Shown: in pieces, positions 35,982-45,345 of the stretch
Numbering within the stretch: position 1 is the first letter of the stretch
Layout of the letters: the number at the start of each line of letters is the position of its first letter
Origin: Gemmatimonas sp. UBA7669
GTDB taxonomy: Bacteria > Gemmatimonadota > Gemmatimonadetes > Gemmatimonadales > Gemmatimonadaceae
NCBI RefSeq assembly: GCF_002483225.1
Contig: NZ_DLHL01000011.1
Coordinates: 1-64,000, forward strand
DNA: 64,000 nt
Direction of reading: 5' to 3'
The notes under the pieces: model-generated
Told to the model about the DNA's origin: nothing
The model's database searches: none
The model's input: the letters and a program-made list of their open reading frames with translations, nothing else
Program-made: the position numbers and the translations under genes

Positions 35982-36920
35982 ATGGCGAAAAGTTCCGATT
36001 TCAGGGGCCCTCAGGCCTCCCAACCGATCCAGTTGATCGGGGTGCCCATGGACCTTGGCGCCAGTCGGCGTGGCGTCGACATGGGGCCATCAGCCCTGCG
36101 TCTGTCCAGCCTCGTCGCCCAGCTCTCGCGTCTTGGAACAACCATGCAGGACGTGGGCAACGTCACCGTTCCCGACCGGGAATCGCTGCCGGCCACCCCG
36201 GAGGCGCGCTTGGGCGCCATTACGGCCGTGTGCCGCGACCTGGCCGGCCGGACGGCCGCCGCCATTCGCGACGGATGCTGTCCGTTGGTGGTTGGTGGCG
36301 ACCATTCTTTGGCGGCCGGCTCCGTGGCGGGCACCGCCACCGCGATGGCCGAGCGGGGACAAGCCATCGGCTTGCTCTGGCTTGACGCGCACGCCGACAT
36401 CAACACGCCGGAAACGAGTACCAGCGGCAACGTGCACGGCATGCCCGTGGCTCACCTGCTGGGCCTTGGGTTTCCGCCACTCGCCCGCCTGGCGTCGGTA
36501 TTCCCGGCGGTGCGGCCCGAGCACGTGGCCTATGTCGGGCTGCGCGACGTCGACCCCGCCGAACGGGAGACCATCCGCCGTCTCGGCATCCGCGCGTTCA
36601 CCATGCGCGACATCGACGAGCGCGGGCTGCGGCAAGTGATGGAAGAGGCGCTGGACATTACCACGCGCGGCACGGCTGGGGTGCACCTGTCCTTCGACCT
36701 CGATTGGGTGGACCCGGCGGAAGCGCCCGGCGTCGGCACACCGGTACAAGGCGGCGCGACACGACGCGAGGCGCATCTGGCCATGGAAATCCTGCACGAC
36801 CGCGGGGTCACGCTCGCCATGGACCTCGTCGAGCTCAATCCCATTCTCGACAGCCGCAACACCACCGCCGAGCTGGCGGCCGATCTGGTGGCCAGCGCCT
36901 TTGGCCGCCGCATTCTCTGA
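35982..36920 (+). CDS. rocF: Arginase
   Basis: 312 residues. Hydrolyses arginine to ornithine and urea with a two-manganese centre. The ligands are in VVGGDHSLAAGS, LLWLDAHADINTP and LSFDLDWVDP. The SGNVHGMPVAHLLG loop and the C-terminal DLVELNPILDSRNTTAELAADL are arginase hallmarks that separate it from agmatinase. Followed 18 bp downstream by ornithine aminotransferase, so the pair makes glutamate-5-semialdehyde for use as a nitrogen and carbon source. It has its own promoter with inverted repeats and diverges from the susC operon. Confidence 0.96.
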   Translation: MAKSSDFRGPQASQPIQLIGVPMDLGASRRGVDMGPSALRLSSLVAQLSRLGTTMQDVGNVTVPDRESLPATPEARLGAITAVCRDLAGRTAAAIRDGCCPLVVGGDHSLAAGSVAGTATAMAERGQAIGLLWLDAHADINTPETSTSGNVHGMPVAHLLGLGFPPLARLASVFPAVRPEHVAYVGLRDVDPAERETIRRLGIRAFTMRDIDERGLRQVMEEALDITTRGTAGVHLSFDLDWVDPAEAPGVGTPVQGGATRREAHLAMEILHDRGVTLAMDLVELNPILDSRNTTAELAADLVASAFGRRIL

Positions 36921-36938
36921 CCCCGTCGGAGTCCCCAC

Positions 36939-38192
36939 ATGACCACCACCGCTGTGCACACCCACTCCGAACACGTCTCGGGCCCTTCAGACCGCACCGC
37001 ATCACTCATTGCCCGCGAAGACGCATTTGGCGCCCACAACTATCACCCGCTCGACCTGGTGATTGCCGAAGCCTCGGGCAGTTGGGTGACCGACGTCGAC
37101 GGTCGGCGCTATCTCGATTGCCTGAGTGCGTATTCGGCCGTGAATCAGGGGCACGCGCATCCGCGGCTGCTGGCCGCCATGGCGCGGCAGGCGTCGCGCG
37201 TCACGCTCACCTCACGCGCGTTCCGCAACGAACAGCTTGGCGCCTTCTGCGAGGCGCTGGCGAGGCGCTGCGGCATGGACATGGTGTTGCCCATGAACAC
37301 CGGAGCGGAGGCAGTGGAGACGGCCATCAAGGCCGCGCGCCGCTGGGGCTATCGTGTGAAGGGCATTCCGCAGGACCACGCGCAGATCATCGCGTTTGCC
37401 AACAACTTCCATGGCCGCACCACCACGCTCGTGGGTTTTTCCAGTGAAGCGGCCTACCGGGCGGACTTCGGGCCGTTTGCCTCCGGCTTCACGCTCGTGC
37501 CGTTCGGCGATCTCGAGGCCGTGCGCCGCGCGATGACCGACCACACCTGCGCCGTACTGGTCGAACCCATTCAGTGCGAGGCGGGCGTGCTGCTGCCGCC
37601 CGAGGGCTTTCTGCGCGAGCTCTCCGCGCTCTGCCGCGCGCAGAACGTGCTGCTGCTGGCCGACGAGATTCAGACCGGTCTTGGACGGACCGGGGCCTGG
37701 TTTGCCTGCGACCATGACGGCGTGAAGCCCGACTTGTACGTGCTGGGCAAGGCGCTGTCGGGTGGCTGCTATCCGGTGTCGGCCGTGGTGGGCCGTCGTG
37801 ACGTGCTCGGGCTCTTCGAACCGGGCTCGCACGGCAGCACGTTTGGCGGCAACCCGCTGGCCTGTGCGGTGGCCCTCGAGGCGCTGGCGGTACTGGACGA
37901 CGAACAGCTCATCGCGCGCGCGGCTGAATCCGGCGAGTGGCTGGGTGCACAGCTGGCGAAGCTGGACCACCCAGCCATCGTGGCCGTGCGTGGCCGCGGC
38001 CTGATCTGGGCCATTGAGTTGCGCGAAGCGGCGCGTCCCTGGGCCGAAGCCCTGCAGCGGCGCGGCGTGCTGTGCAAGGAGACCCACGGCACGGTGCTCC
38101 GGCTCTCACCACCGTTGGCTACCTCCCGCGAGGATCTGGCCTTCCTCGTGAAACAGTTGCAGCAGGTTTTCGAGCAGCACCAAGCGGAATGA
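36939..38192 (+). CDS. rocD: Ornithine--oxo-acid aminotransferase
   Basis: 417 residues, class III PLP aminotransferase. Converts ornithine and 2-oxoglutarate to glutamate-5-semialdehyde and glutamate. Family marks are EDAFGAHNYHPLDLVI near the start, MNTGAEAVETAIKAARRWGY, the LLLADEIQTGLGRTG aspartate that binds the PLP ring, the Schiff-base lysine in LYVLGKALSGGCYPVSA, and GSHGSTFGGNPLACAVA. A GGAG 8 bp before the ATG is one of the few plausible ribosome sites in the window. It is the second gene of the rocF-rocD operon. A strong palindromic repeat begins about 20 bp after the stop and probably ends the transcript. Confidence 0.96.
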   Translation: MTTTAVHTHSEHVSGPSDRTASLIAREDAFGAHNYHPLDLVIAEASGSWVTDVDGRRYLDCLSAYSAVNQGHAHPRLLAAMARQASRVTLTSRAFRNEQLGAFCEALARRCGMDMVLPMNTGAEAVETAIKAARRWGYRVKGIPQDHAQIIAFANNFHGRTTTLVGFSSEAAYRADFGPFASGFTLVPFGDLEAVRRAMTDHTCAVLVEPIQCEAGVLLPPEGFLRELSALCRAQNVLLLADEIQTGLGRTGAWFACDHDGVKPDLYVLGKALSGGCYPVSAVVGRRDVLGLFEPGSHGSTFGGNPLACAVALEALAVLDDEQLIARAAESGEWLGAQLAKLDHPAIVAVRGRGLIWAIELREAARPWAEALQRRGVLCKETHGTVLRLSPPLATSREDLAFLVKQLQQVFEQHQAE

Positions 38193-38212
38193 ACTCAGAA
38201 CCCGAAACTCCA

Positions 38213-38250
38213 ACACAGAACCCGGAACTGATCAGTTTCGGGTTCTGTGT
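38213..38250. repeat. Second copy of the palindromic intergenic repeat (38-bp core)
   Basis: Two 19-base arms around the centre (TGATCA) pair at 18 of 19 positions. The right arm (TCAGTTTCGGGTTCTGTGT) is identical to part of the copy split by the IS at 26427. Weaker symmetry extends about 25 bp further on each side. It lies between rocD and hldD, where it can act as a terminator. Confidence 0.85.
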
Positions 38251-38341
38251 CAAGGTTTCGAGTCGTGAGTGATCGAATACCGAGTTGTGCGGTGGGTGAT
38301 ATTTTGCGTAACGCCCCTGATCGCTCACCTCGACACCGCCC

Positions 38342-39370
38342 ATGTTCGAACCGCTGCCACTGCCCGCCACACCACCCCGTCTCCCCAACCGTGTGCTGGT
38401 GACCGGCGGCGCCGGCTTCATCGGCAGCGCCTGTGTGTGGGCACTCAACACCCTGGGCGTCGAGCGCATCGTAGTGACCGACCGCCTGGGCCGGGATGAG
38501 AAGTGGCGCAATCTCGTGCCGCTGCGCTTCGAGGACTATCTCGAAGCCGACGACCTGCTGCCACGCCTCGATTCAGGGGCGCTCGGCAAGTTCGATCTTG
38601 TATTGCACCTGGGCGCCTGCTCGGCCACCACGGAACTCGACGCCACGTTCCTGGCCCGCAACAACTTCGAATACACCAAGCAACTGGCACACTGGGCACT
38701 CGGCAAACACGTGCGCTTTGTGTACGCCTCGAGTGCGGCCACGTATGGCGATGGCGCGGCGGGCATGAGCGACATCGACAACAGCAATGCGGCGCTCTCG
38801 CGTTTGCGTCCGCTCAACGCCTACGGCTACTCCAAGCACCTCTTCGATCAGTATGCGGCGCGCGCCGGCGTGCTGCCGCGTCTCGTGGGGCTCAAGTACT
38901 TCAACGTCTACGGTCCCAACGAGGCGCACAAGGGCGACATGCGCTCGCTGGTGCACAAGGCCTACGGCCAGATCGAGGACAGCGGCGTGGTGCGGCTGTT
39001 CCGCTCCCATCGGCCCGACTACCGCGACGGCGAGCAGCAGCGCGACTTCCTGTATGTGAAGGACGCCGTGGCCATGACGCTGCATCTGGCCATGACCCCC
39101 TCGGCAGGCGGCCTGTACAACATCGGCAGCGGCAAGGCCAATACCTGGCTCGCGCTGACCTCCGCGCTCTTCGGGGCATTGGAACGGCCGCCGCAGGTCG
39201 AGTTCATCGACATGCCCGAGTCCATTCGTACCAAGTATCAGTACCACACACAGGCGGACATCGCCAAGCTGCGCGCAGCGGAGTACATCGCCCCGGTGAC
39301 GTCGCTGGCCGATGCGGTGAAAGACTACGTGAAGGGCTATCTGCAGGGCGATCGCCGGCTGGGGGACTGA
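38342..39370 (+). CDS. hldD: ADP-L-glycero-D-manno-heptose 6-epimerase
   Basis: 342 residues. Epimerises ADP-D-glycero-manno-heptose to the L form, the last step in making the LPS core heptose donor. It has the extended-SDR nucleotide motif VTGGAGFIGSACVWALN, the RLGRDEKWRNL loop, LGACSATTELD, the catalytic Y in NAYGYSKHLFDQYA, LKYFNVYGPNEAHKGDMRS, and RDFLYVKDAV. Together with the GT9 transferase it indicates a heptose-containing LPS, hence a diderm cell. The extra ~15 N-terminal residues before the Rossmann motif are unusual. It ends 6 bp before the ABC transporter fusion gene, but the functions are unrelated. Confidence 0.93.
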   Translation: MFEPLPLPATPPRLPNRVLVTGGAGFIGSACVWALNTLGVERIVVTDRLGRDEKWRNLVPLRFEDYLEADDLLPRLDSGALGKFDLVLHLGACSATTELDATFLARNNFEYTKQLAHWALGKHVRFVYASSAATYGDGAAGMSDIDNSNAALSRLRPLNAYGYSKHLFDQYAARAGVLPRLVGLKYFNVYGPNEAHKGDMRSLVHKAYGQIEDSGVVRLFRSHRPDYRDGEQQRDFLYVKDAVAMTLHLAMTPSAGGLYNIGSGKANTWLALTSALFGALERPPQVEFIDMPESIRTKYQYHTQADIAKLRAAEYIAPVTSLADAVKDYVKGYLQGDRRLGD

Positions 39371-39376
39371 GCCGTC

Positions 39377-40933
39377 GTGCCCCTGCCCCGGCTGCGCGCG
39401 CATCTGGCCTCGGCTGTGTTGAACGTGGCGGGACTGTGGTTGCTGGTATTGCTGTCTGCCTGCCAGCCATCCGCCGATTCTGATGGACGTAGAGCTGCAG
39501 CGGACCGAGACACGGTGCTGCGCTGGGGCGGCGATGCGGAAGGTGGGGCACCGTTCGTGGAAGCCGACGCGCAGGATCCGTCACTGGTGCGCGGGTTTGA
39601 CGTGGAGCTGGCCGAGCTCATGGCCGCGCATCTTGGCCGCACCGCCCAGTTCACGCAGGTGGCCTGGGCGTCCATCGAGCAGTCGGTGGCGCGTGGTGAT
39701 GTGGATGTGGGTCTGTCGGGTCTCGAAGATCGCCCGGCGCTGCATGTCCGTTATGCCGTCACCGATCCCTATTTCGAGTTTCGCGAAGTGCTGGCCGTGC
39801 GTCCGGCCGACACCGCCCGCTATCGCAGCCTGGCCGACCTCAAGGGGCAGCGCGTGGCAACGCTGGGCAACACGCTGGCGTATCGGCTCCTGCTCGATGC
39901 GCAGAAAGACCTCGGCGTGGTGCCGGTGTCGTATGACGACAACGTGCATCCCTACACCGATCTGTTGAGTGGCCGAGTGGAGGCGGTGCTGCTCGATCAT
40001 GTGCTTGCCGAGCAGGCGCAGCGTCGCACACCGGGGTTTGCCATTCAGCCAGGCACGGTGGCGACTGGCCACTATGTGGGGGTGCTGGCGCAGGGGCGCG
40101 AAGCGCTGCGGGATTCACTCAACGTCATGTTGCGTTTGCGCATGGCCGACGGGTCGCTGGAACGAATTTTCCGACGTTGGCAGGTATGGGACAGCGCACA
40201 AGCTGCGTTTCAGGCGCGGGTGCTGCAGTCCGCAACCTCCGCCCCCGGCGGGGTCGATGCGGTCGGTGAGGTGGTTTCCTCCACCCCTCCGCTTTCGGAC
40301 TCGGACTCGAACTATCTGCCGGCGCTGCTCCGAGGCGCCGCCTTGACGGTCGTGATCAGCGTGGCGGCCATGGCCGTGGCCGTGCTGCTGGGCATCGTGG
40401 TGGCCAGCGGACGCGTGTATGGACCGAGCTGGATGCGCGCCGCGCTCGTGGTGTACGTGGAAGTCGTGCGCGGCACTCCGGTGCTGCTGCAGCTGTTCGT
40501 GTTGTACTACGGATTGGCCGGCGTGGTACGCCTGCCGGCGCTGCTGGCAGCCATTCTCGGGCTTGGGCTCAACTACGCGGCGTACGAGGCGGAAGTGTAC
40601 CGAGCCGCCTTGCAGGCCATTCCGCGCGCGCAGCTCGAGGCCGCGCGCACGCTGGGGCTCAGTGAATGGCAGGTGTTTCACCTCGTGCGTGCGCCGCAGG
40701 CTCTGCGCCTGGCCCTCGCCCCCATGACCAACGACTTCGTGGCGCTGCTCAAGGATTCGTCACTGGTCTCGGTCATCACGGTGGTGGAGCTCACCAAGCA
40801 GACGGCCATCTACGCCACGAACGTGGGCAGTTGGCTCGTCCCCGGCCTGCTCTGCGCGGCCATGTATCTGGCGCTTTCGCTGCCCCTGGCGCGCGTGGCG
40901 CGACAGCTCGAAGCACGCTGGAGACTGCCGTGA
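39377..40933 (+). CDS. ABC transporter fusion: substrate-binding lipoprotein domain plus permease domain (polar amino acid type)
   Basis: 518 residues, starting with GTG. The N-terminus carries a lipoprotein signal (LLVLLSAC, cysteine 29). Residues ~45-285 form a type-3 extracellular solute-binding domain (RGFDVELAELMAAHLG, GDVDVGLSGLEDRP, YDDNVHPYTDLLSGRVEAVLLDHVLAEQ). Residues ~315-515 form the permease with the EAA loop (EAARTLGLSEWQVFHLVRAPQALRLALAP) and several helices. Binding protein and permease are thus one chain, as in GlnP-type transporters, with the binding domain displayed outside the inner membrane and possibly lipidated. It likely imports a polar amino acid. The gene overlaps the ATPase gene by GTGA. 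Confidence 0.9.
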   Translation: MPLPRLRAHLASAVLNVAGLWLLVLLSACQPSADSDGRRAAADRDTVLRWGGDAEGGAPFVEADAQDPSLVRGFDVELAELMAAHLGRTAQFTQVAWASIEQSVARGDVDVGLSGLEDRPALHVRYAVTDPYFEFREVLAVRPADTARYRSLADLKGQRVATLGNTLAYRLLLDAQKDLGVVPVSYDDNVHPYTDLLSGRVEAVLLDHVLAEQAQRRTPGFAIQPGTVATGHYVGVLAQGREALRDSLNVMLRLRMADGSLERIFRRWQVWDSAQAAFQARVLQSATSAPGGVDAVGEVVSSTPPLSDSDSNYLPALLRGAALTVVISVAAMAVAVLLGIVVASGRVYGPSWMRAALVVYVEVVRGTPVLLQLFVLYYGLAGVVRLPALLAAILGLGLNYAAYEAEVYRAALQAIPRAQLEAARTLGLSEWQVFHLVRAPQALRLALAPMTNDFVALLKDSSLVSVITVVELTKQTAIYATNVGSWLVPGLLCAAMYLALSLPLARVARQLEARWRLP

Positions 40934-41763
40934 GCGCCCCATTGGACCTGAGCGGCATGGCCAGCCAGCGGCGCCGTGAGGGCTACGCGGTCCACATCGA
41001 GAAGCTGCGCGCCATGCGAGGCGGACGCGCCGTGCTGCACGACGTGCTGCTGGCCGTTCCGCGTGGGCAGGTGTGGGCCCTCATGGGCGTATCCGGCGCC
41101 GGCAAGAGCACACTGTTGCGCACGGTGGCGGGGCTCGAACCGTTCGATGATGGACGCATCGTGGTGGAACAGGCCGTGACGCTCCTGCCCGGGCCGGTAC
41201 CACGCGAGCGGCACTTGCGTGCACTGCGTGAACACGTGGGCTTCGTGTTTCAGCAGCATGCGCTCTTCGCCCATTTGTCGGTGCTGGACAACGTCACACT
41301 GGCGCCGCGTCATGTGCGCGGTCTGTCGCGACCCGATGCCGAGTCGCGGGCCATGGCGCTGCTTGAAGACCTCGGCGTGGCACATCGCGCCACGGCCATG
41401 CCCGGCGAAGTATCTGGCGGCGAGGCGCAGCGCGTGGCCATTGCGCGGGCGCTCGCGCTTGATCCGGGGGTCTTGCTGATGGACGAACCCACGGCCGCGC
41501 TCGACCCGGCGCGGCGTCGCACCCTGGCAGAAGGGTTGCGCGAGCTGACACGCAACGGACGCAGCCTGTTGATCACGACACACGACACCGACTTCGCCGA
41601 GGCGGTGGCGGACAACGTGGCGGTGCTGGCCGATGGGCAGGTGGTGGAGGTCGGTGCGCCGCGGGATGTGCTGACGCAGCCGCGGCATCGCGCCACACGC
41701 GCGTTGCTGTCGTCGGTGGACGGGCAGCGCGGTAGCGATGTGCCCGCGGCCGGACGCTTGTGA
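40930..41763 (+). CDS. ABC transporter ATP-binding protein (polar amino acid type)
   Basis: 277 residues. Walker A GVSGAGKST, Q-loop region FVFQQHALFAHLSVLDNV, signature SGGEAQRVAIARAL, Walker B VLLMDEPTAALDPA and the switch histidine in LLITTHDTDFAEAVAD are all intact. It pairs with the preceding binding-protein/permease fusion. The start GTG at 40930 was chosen because it makes a GTGA overlap with the upstream stop; the open frame runs further upstream but through the other gene. Its stop overlaps the ATG of the DUF1275 gene (TGATG). Confidence 0.93.
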   Translation: MSAPLDLSGMASQRRREGYAVHIEKLRAMRGGRAVLHDVLLAVPRGQVWALMGVSGAGKSTLLRTVAGLEPFDDGRIVVEQAVTLLPGPVPRERHLRALREHVGFVFQQHALFAHLSVLDNVTLAPRHVRGLSRPDAESRAMALLEDLGVAHRATAMPGEVSGGEAQRVAIARALALDPGVLLMDEPTAALDPARRRTLAEGLRELTRNGRSLLITTHDTDFAEAVADNVAVLADGQVVEVGAPRDVLTQPRHRATRALLSSVDGQRGSDVPAAGRL

Positions 41764-42521
41764 TGCCGCTGCGCACCGCGCGCGCGTTGGTGGGTCACGA
41801 GCGGAGCTACCGGGCCGATCGTCAGCTGGGCTGGGCCCTCGCGTTTGTGGCAGGTGCCATCAACGCGGGTGGGTTTCTGGCGGTGGGTACGTATACGTCA
41901 CACGTCACCGGGGCGGTGTCTGCGGCCGCTGATGATCTCGTGCTCGGTCGCACATCGCTGGCGTTGACGGCCATCGGCGCCGTCGTGGCGTTTCTGATTG
42001 GCGCGATGTCCTGCGCCGTTCTGGTCAACTTTGCCAAGCGCCGTCAGCTGACGAGCGCGTTTGCCCTGCCGCTCCTGCTCGAGGCCCTGCTCATTCTGCT
42101 CTTCGGCCTCGCCGGCTCGCGGCTGGCCGAAGCGAAGGCCCTGCTGCTTCCGGCCACCGTGCTGCTGCTGTCATTTCTCATGGGCCTGCAGAACGCGGTG
42201 GTGACCAAACTGTCCGATCGTGTCATTCGCACCACACACATGACGGGCATTGTCACCGACCTCGGCATCGAGCTGGGCAAGTGGCTGTACTGGAACCGCT
42301 CGCGCGACCGCGGTCCCGACGTGGCCGCCGACCCGGAGCGCCTGCGTGTGCTGGCCGGGTTGCTGCTGGCGTTCTTTCTTGGCGGCCTGGTTGGCGCGAT
42401 GGGATTCAAGCTCGTGGGTTACAGCTTTACCGTACCCATTGCGCTGGTGCTGCTGCTGGTGGGCGGCGTGCCGCTGGTGGATGACCTGCGGGCCCGTCGC
42501 GTGCGGGCCATGTCGCGCTAG
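41763..42521 (+). CDS. YoaK/DUF1275 family membrane protein
   Basis: 252 residues with about six hydrophobic segments. The family is recognised from the early AFVAGAINAGGFLAVGTYTSHVTG and the later LLSFLMGLQNAVVTKLSDRVIRTTHMTGIVTDLGIELGK. DUF1275 proteins are inner-membrane proteins of unknown function, sometimes linked to transport. One-base overlap with the ABC ATPase stop suggests co-translation, but whether it takes part in amino-acid import is unknown. Convergent with glgA, 34 bp apart. Confidence 0.9.
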   Translation: MPLRTARALVGHERSYRADRQLGWALAFVAGAINAGGFLAVGTYTSHVTGAVSAAADDLVLGRTSLALTAIGAVVAFLIGAMSCAVLVNFAKRRQLTSAFALPLLLEALLILLFGLAGSRLAEAKALLLPATVLLLSFLMGLQNAVVTKLSDRVIRTTHMTGIVTDLGIELGKWLYWNRSRDRGPDVAADPERLRVLAGLLLAFFLGGLVGAMGFKLVGYSFTVPIALVLLLVGGVPLVDDLRARRVRAMSR

Positions 42522-42533
42522 CTCCGCGCATGT

Positions 42534-42555
42534 GTGGCAATCCGAACGCTGCCAC
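42534..42555. terminator. Weak hairpin between convergent DUF1275 and glgA genes
   Basis: GTGGCA and TGCCAC arms around a 10-base loop, directly next to the glgA stop. No T-run. Confidence 0.3.
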
Positions 42556-43998
42556 TCAGCGACGCCGCAACGCACGCGCCCATTCATAGAGTTCCACATA
42601 GCGACGCGCGGACTGCGCCCATGAATGATCGGCACGCATGCCGCGCTCACGGAGTTGTGCCCAGCCGTCCGTGTCCCGGAAGCTCGCAAGCGCGCGCGCC
42701 ATGGCCTCCTGAAAGTGGCGCGCATCGAACGGGTGAAACACGAAGCCATTGCCATCGAGCCCCTCGCGCACGGTGTCGGCCAGACCACCAGTGGCACGCA
42801 CTATGGGCACACTGCCGTACCGCAGCGCGATCATCTGCCCGAGGCCACAGGGTTCGAAGCGCGAGGGCATGAGGAAGGCGTCGCTGCCTGCGTAGATCTT
42901 CTGGGCCAGCGCGACGTCGAACCCCGTGCGCACGGCCACGCGGTCTCCGTGCTGCGCCGCCACCTGGTGCAGCACCCCCTCAAGGCGCGCGTCCCCGCTG
43001 CCGAGCAACACCAGTTGGGCGTCCGTTTCGCGCAACAGCCAGGGGAGCACCGCTTCGAGCAGCACGAAGCCCTTTTGCTCGGCAAGTCGTGACACCACGC
43101 CAAGCAGCGGGCGTGTTGCGTCAACCGGCAAACCGCAGCGTGCCTGCAGGTCGGCCTTGCAGGCGGCCTTGCCCTCCATGTGGTTGGCACCAAAGGGCGC
43201 GGCGAGGTGCACGTCAGTGGACGGGTCGTATTGCTGCGTGTCGATGCCATTGAGTATGCCGGCCACTCTGTCCTGCCGATGACGCAACAGCCCGTCGAGC
43301 CGCTCGCCATACTCCATGCTGAGGATTTCGTGGGCGTAGCGTGGACTCACAGTGCTGACGACATCGGCAAAGGCAATGCCACGCGCCATGCAGTTGAAAC
43401 TGCCGGCGATACCCGGCCCCATGCCGTTTTCGATCAGTCCGCCTTCGGTGAGGCCCGCCACGCCCAGCAGATCGGGGTGCCCCTGCCCCTGATAGGCGAG
43501 GTTGTGAATGGTGAACACCGACGCGATGTGGCCGAACGTATAGGCGTAGTAGGTGCGGAGATAGTTGATGACCAGCGCCGCATGCCAGTCGTGGCCGTGC
43601 ACGACATCGGGTGACCAGCCATCGACTTCGCGCAGATGCTGCATGGCCGCCAGCACGCCACGCGCAAAGAGCGTAAAGCGGCGAATGTCGTCGCGCTCAC
43701 CATAGATGGCATCGCGTTCGAACGCCGCGGGGATATCGAGGAAGTACACGGGCACCTCACCCAGCGCACCGGTGTACAAGCGCATCTCCTCGGCACGTTC
43801 ACCAATGGGCAGGAAGGTGGCGGCAACCGGACCGGCCATCGGTTCGGAGCGGGCGCGCAGGGCCCGGTAGCGCGGCATGATGACACGCACGTCGTGCCCA
43901 AGTGCCGTGAGTGCTGCAGGCAGGGCACCGGCCACATCGGCCAGGCCGCCGGTCTTCACGAACGGGGCGACTTCGGCCGCCACGAAGAGAACTCGCAT
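42556..43998 (-). CDS. glgA: Glycogen synthase (ADP-glucose type)
   Basis: 480 residues, GT5. Adds glucose from ADP-glucose to the growing alpha-1,4-glucan. The N-terminal KTGGLADVAGALPAAL contains the KTGGL ADP-glucose site; FTIHNLAYQG, ILNGIDTQQYDPSTD, and the C-terminal MPSRFEPCGLGQMIALRYGSVPIVRATGGLADTV are also typical. Length is normal. It diverges from glgC (ADP-glucose pyrophosphorylase), 81 bp away, so substrate supply and polymerisation are likely controlled together. The upstream sequence AAGGTAGGAC before the ATG may hold a weak ribosome site. Confidence 0.97.
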   Translation of the reverse strand: MRVLFVAAEVAPFVKTGGLADVAGALPAALTALGHDVRVIMPRYRALRARSEPMAGPVAATFLPIGERAEEMRLYTGALGEVPVYFLDIPAAFERDAIYGERDDIRRFTLFARGVLAAMQHLREVDGWSPDVVHGHDWHAALVINYLRTYYAYTFGHIASVFTIHNLAYQGQGHPDLLGVAGLTEGGLIENGMGPGIAGSFNCMARGIAFADVVSTVSPRYAHEILSMEYGERLDGLLRHRQDRVAGILNGIDTQQYDPSTDVHLAAPFGANHMEGKAACKADLQARCGLPVDATRPLLGVVSRLAEQKGFVLLEAVLPWLLRETDAQLVLLGSGDARLEGVLHQVAAQHGDRVAVRTGFDVALAQKIYAGSDAFLMPSRFEPCGLGQMIALRYGSVPIVRATGGLADTVREGLDGNGFVFHPFDARHFQEAMARALASFRDTDGWAQLRERGMRADHSWAQSARRYVELYEWARALRRR

Positions 43999-44079
43999 GT
44001 CCTACCTTACGCACAAGCCGCACGCGACGCAAAATGGCAGCGTGCAGGTTGTTTTCCCTTCAATGGAGCATCCGCCGGC

Positions 44080-45345
44080 ATGACGTCGTCCCGCGGCACC
44101 CTGGCGCGCTCGTCCATGGCCTATGTTCTGGCCGGCGGGCGTGGCTCCCGCCTGTACGAGCTCACCGACCGGCGGGCCAAGCCGGCCGTGTACTTCGGCG
44201 GCAAGACGCGCATCATCGACTTTGCGCTTTCCAACGCCATCAACAGCGGCATCCGCCGCATCGGCGTGGCCACGCAATACAAGGCGCACAGTCTCATCCG
44301 CCATCTGCAGCGCGGCTGGAACTTTCTGCGGCCCGAACGCAACGAGAGCTTCGACATTCTCCCGGCCAGTCAGCGCGTCAGTGAAACACAGTGGTACGAC
44401 GGCACCGCCGATGCCGTCTACCAGAATCTCGACATCATCGAGTCGTATCATCCCGAGTACATGGTCATCCTGGCGGGAGACCACGTGTACAAGATGGACT
44501 ATGAACTCATGCTGCAGCAGCACGTCAACGAGGACGCCGACGTCACGGTGGGTGTCCTGGAAGTGCCGCGCAAGGAAGCCAGCGGCTTTGGCGTGATGCA
44601 GGTGGACGCCCACGACCGCATCGTGCACTTCCTCGAGAAGCCGGCGGACCCGCCGGGCATTCCCGGCGCCCCGCAGCTTTCGCTGGCCAGCATGGGCATC
44701 TATGTGTTTCGCACCAGGTTCCTTTTCGATCTGCTGAAACGCGATGCCGCCGATCCGCATTCATCACGAGACTTCGGCAAGGATCTCATTCCCTATGTGG
44801 TGCGACACGGCAAGGCGGTGGCGCATCGCTTCCGGGATTCCTGCGTGAAGGCAGACACCGAAGGAGAGGCCTACTGGCGGGACGTCGGGACGGTTGATGC
44901 GTACTGGGAAGCCAACATCGATCTGACCTCCGTCGTCCCCGCTCTGGACCTCTACGACCACGAGTGGCCGATCTGGACCTATGCCGAGATCACTCCACCC
45001 GCCAAGTTCGTGCACAATGAGGAAGGCCGGCGCGGGCAGGCTCTCAGCTCGCTGGTGTCCGGTGGCTGCATCATCTCCGGTTCGTCGCTGAACCGTTCCC
45101 TCTTGTTCACCGGGGTCCGGGTGCATTCGTATTCGCAGCTCGAGGGGGCGGTTCTGCAGCCGTACGTGGAAGTGGGGCGTGGCGCCCAACTGCGTAACGT
45201 GGTGGTCGATCGTGGGGTACTCATACCACCGGGCCTGGTGGTGGGTGAGGATCCGGAATCGGATGCCATCCGGTTCCGGCGAAGTCCCAAGGGTACGGTG
45301 CTCATTACGCAGTCCATGATCGACCGCTTGCTGGAGTCACCGTGA
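44080..45345 (+). CDS. glgC: Glucose-1-phosphate adenylyltransferase
   Basis: 421 residues. Makes ADP-glucose from glucose-1-phosphate and ATP, the committed step of bacterial glycogen synthesis. It shows YVLAGGRGSRLYELTDRRAKPAVYFGGKTRIIDFALSNA (nucleotide loop and regulatory residues), ILAGDHVYKMDY, GFGVMQVD, and the left-handed beta-helix C-terminus with SSLVSGGCIISGSSL. The ATG at 44080 was chosen because it precedes the conserved MAYVLAGG; the open frame starts far upstream, antisense to glgA. The stop overlaps the GTG of the following lipoprotein gene. Confidence 0.96.
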   Translation: MTSSRGTLARSSMAYVLAGGRGSRLYELTDRRAKPAVYFGGKTRIIDFALSNAINSGIRRIGVATQYKAHSLIRHLQRGWNFLRPERNESFDILPASQRVSETQWYDGTADAVYQNLDIIESYHPEYMVILAGDHVYKMDYELMLQQHVNEDADVTVGVLEVPRKEASGFGVMQVDAHDRIVHFLEKPADPPGIPGAPQLSLASMGIYVFRTRFLFDLLKRDAADPHSSRDFGKDLIPYVVRHGKAVAHRFRDSCVKADTEGEAYWRDVGTVDAYWEANIDLTSVVPALDLYDHEWPIWTYAEITPPAKFVHNEEGRRGQALSSLVSGGCIISGSSLNRSLLFTGVRVHSYSQLEGAVLQPYVEVGRGAQLRNVVVDRGVLIPPGLVVGEDPESDAIRFRRSPKGTVLITQSMIDRLLESP

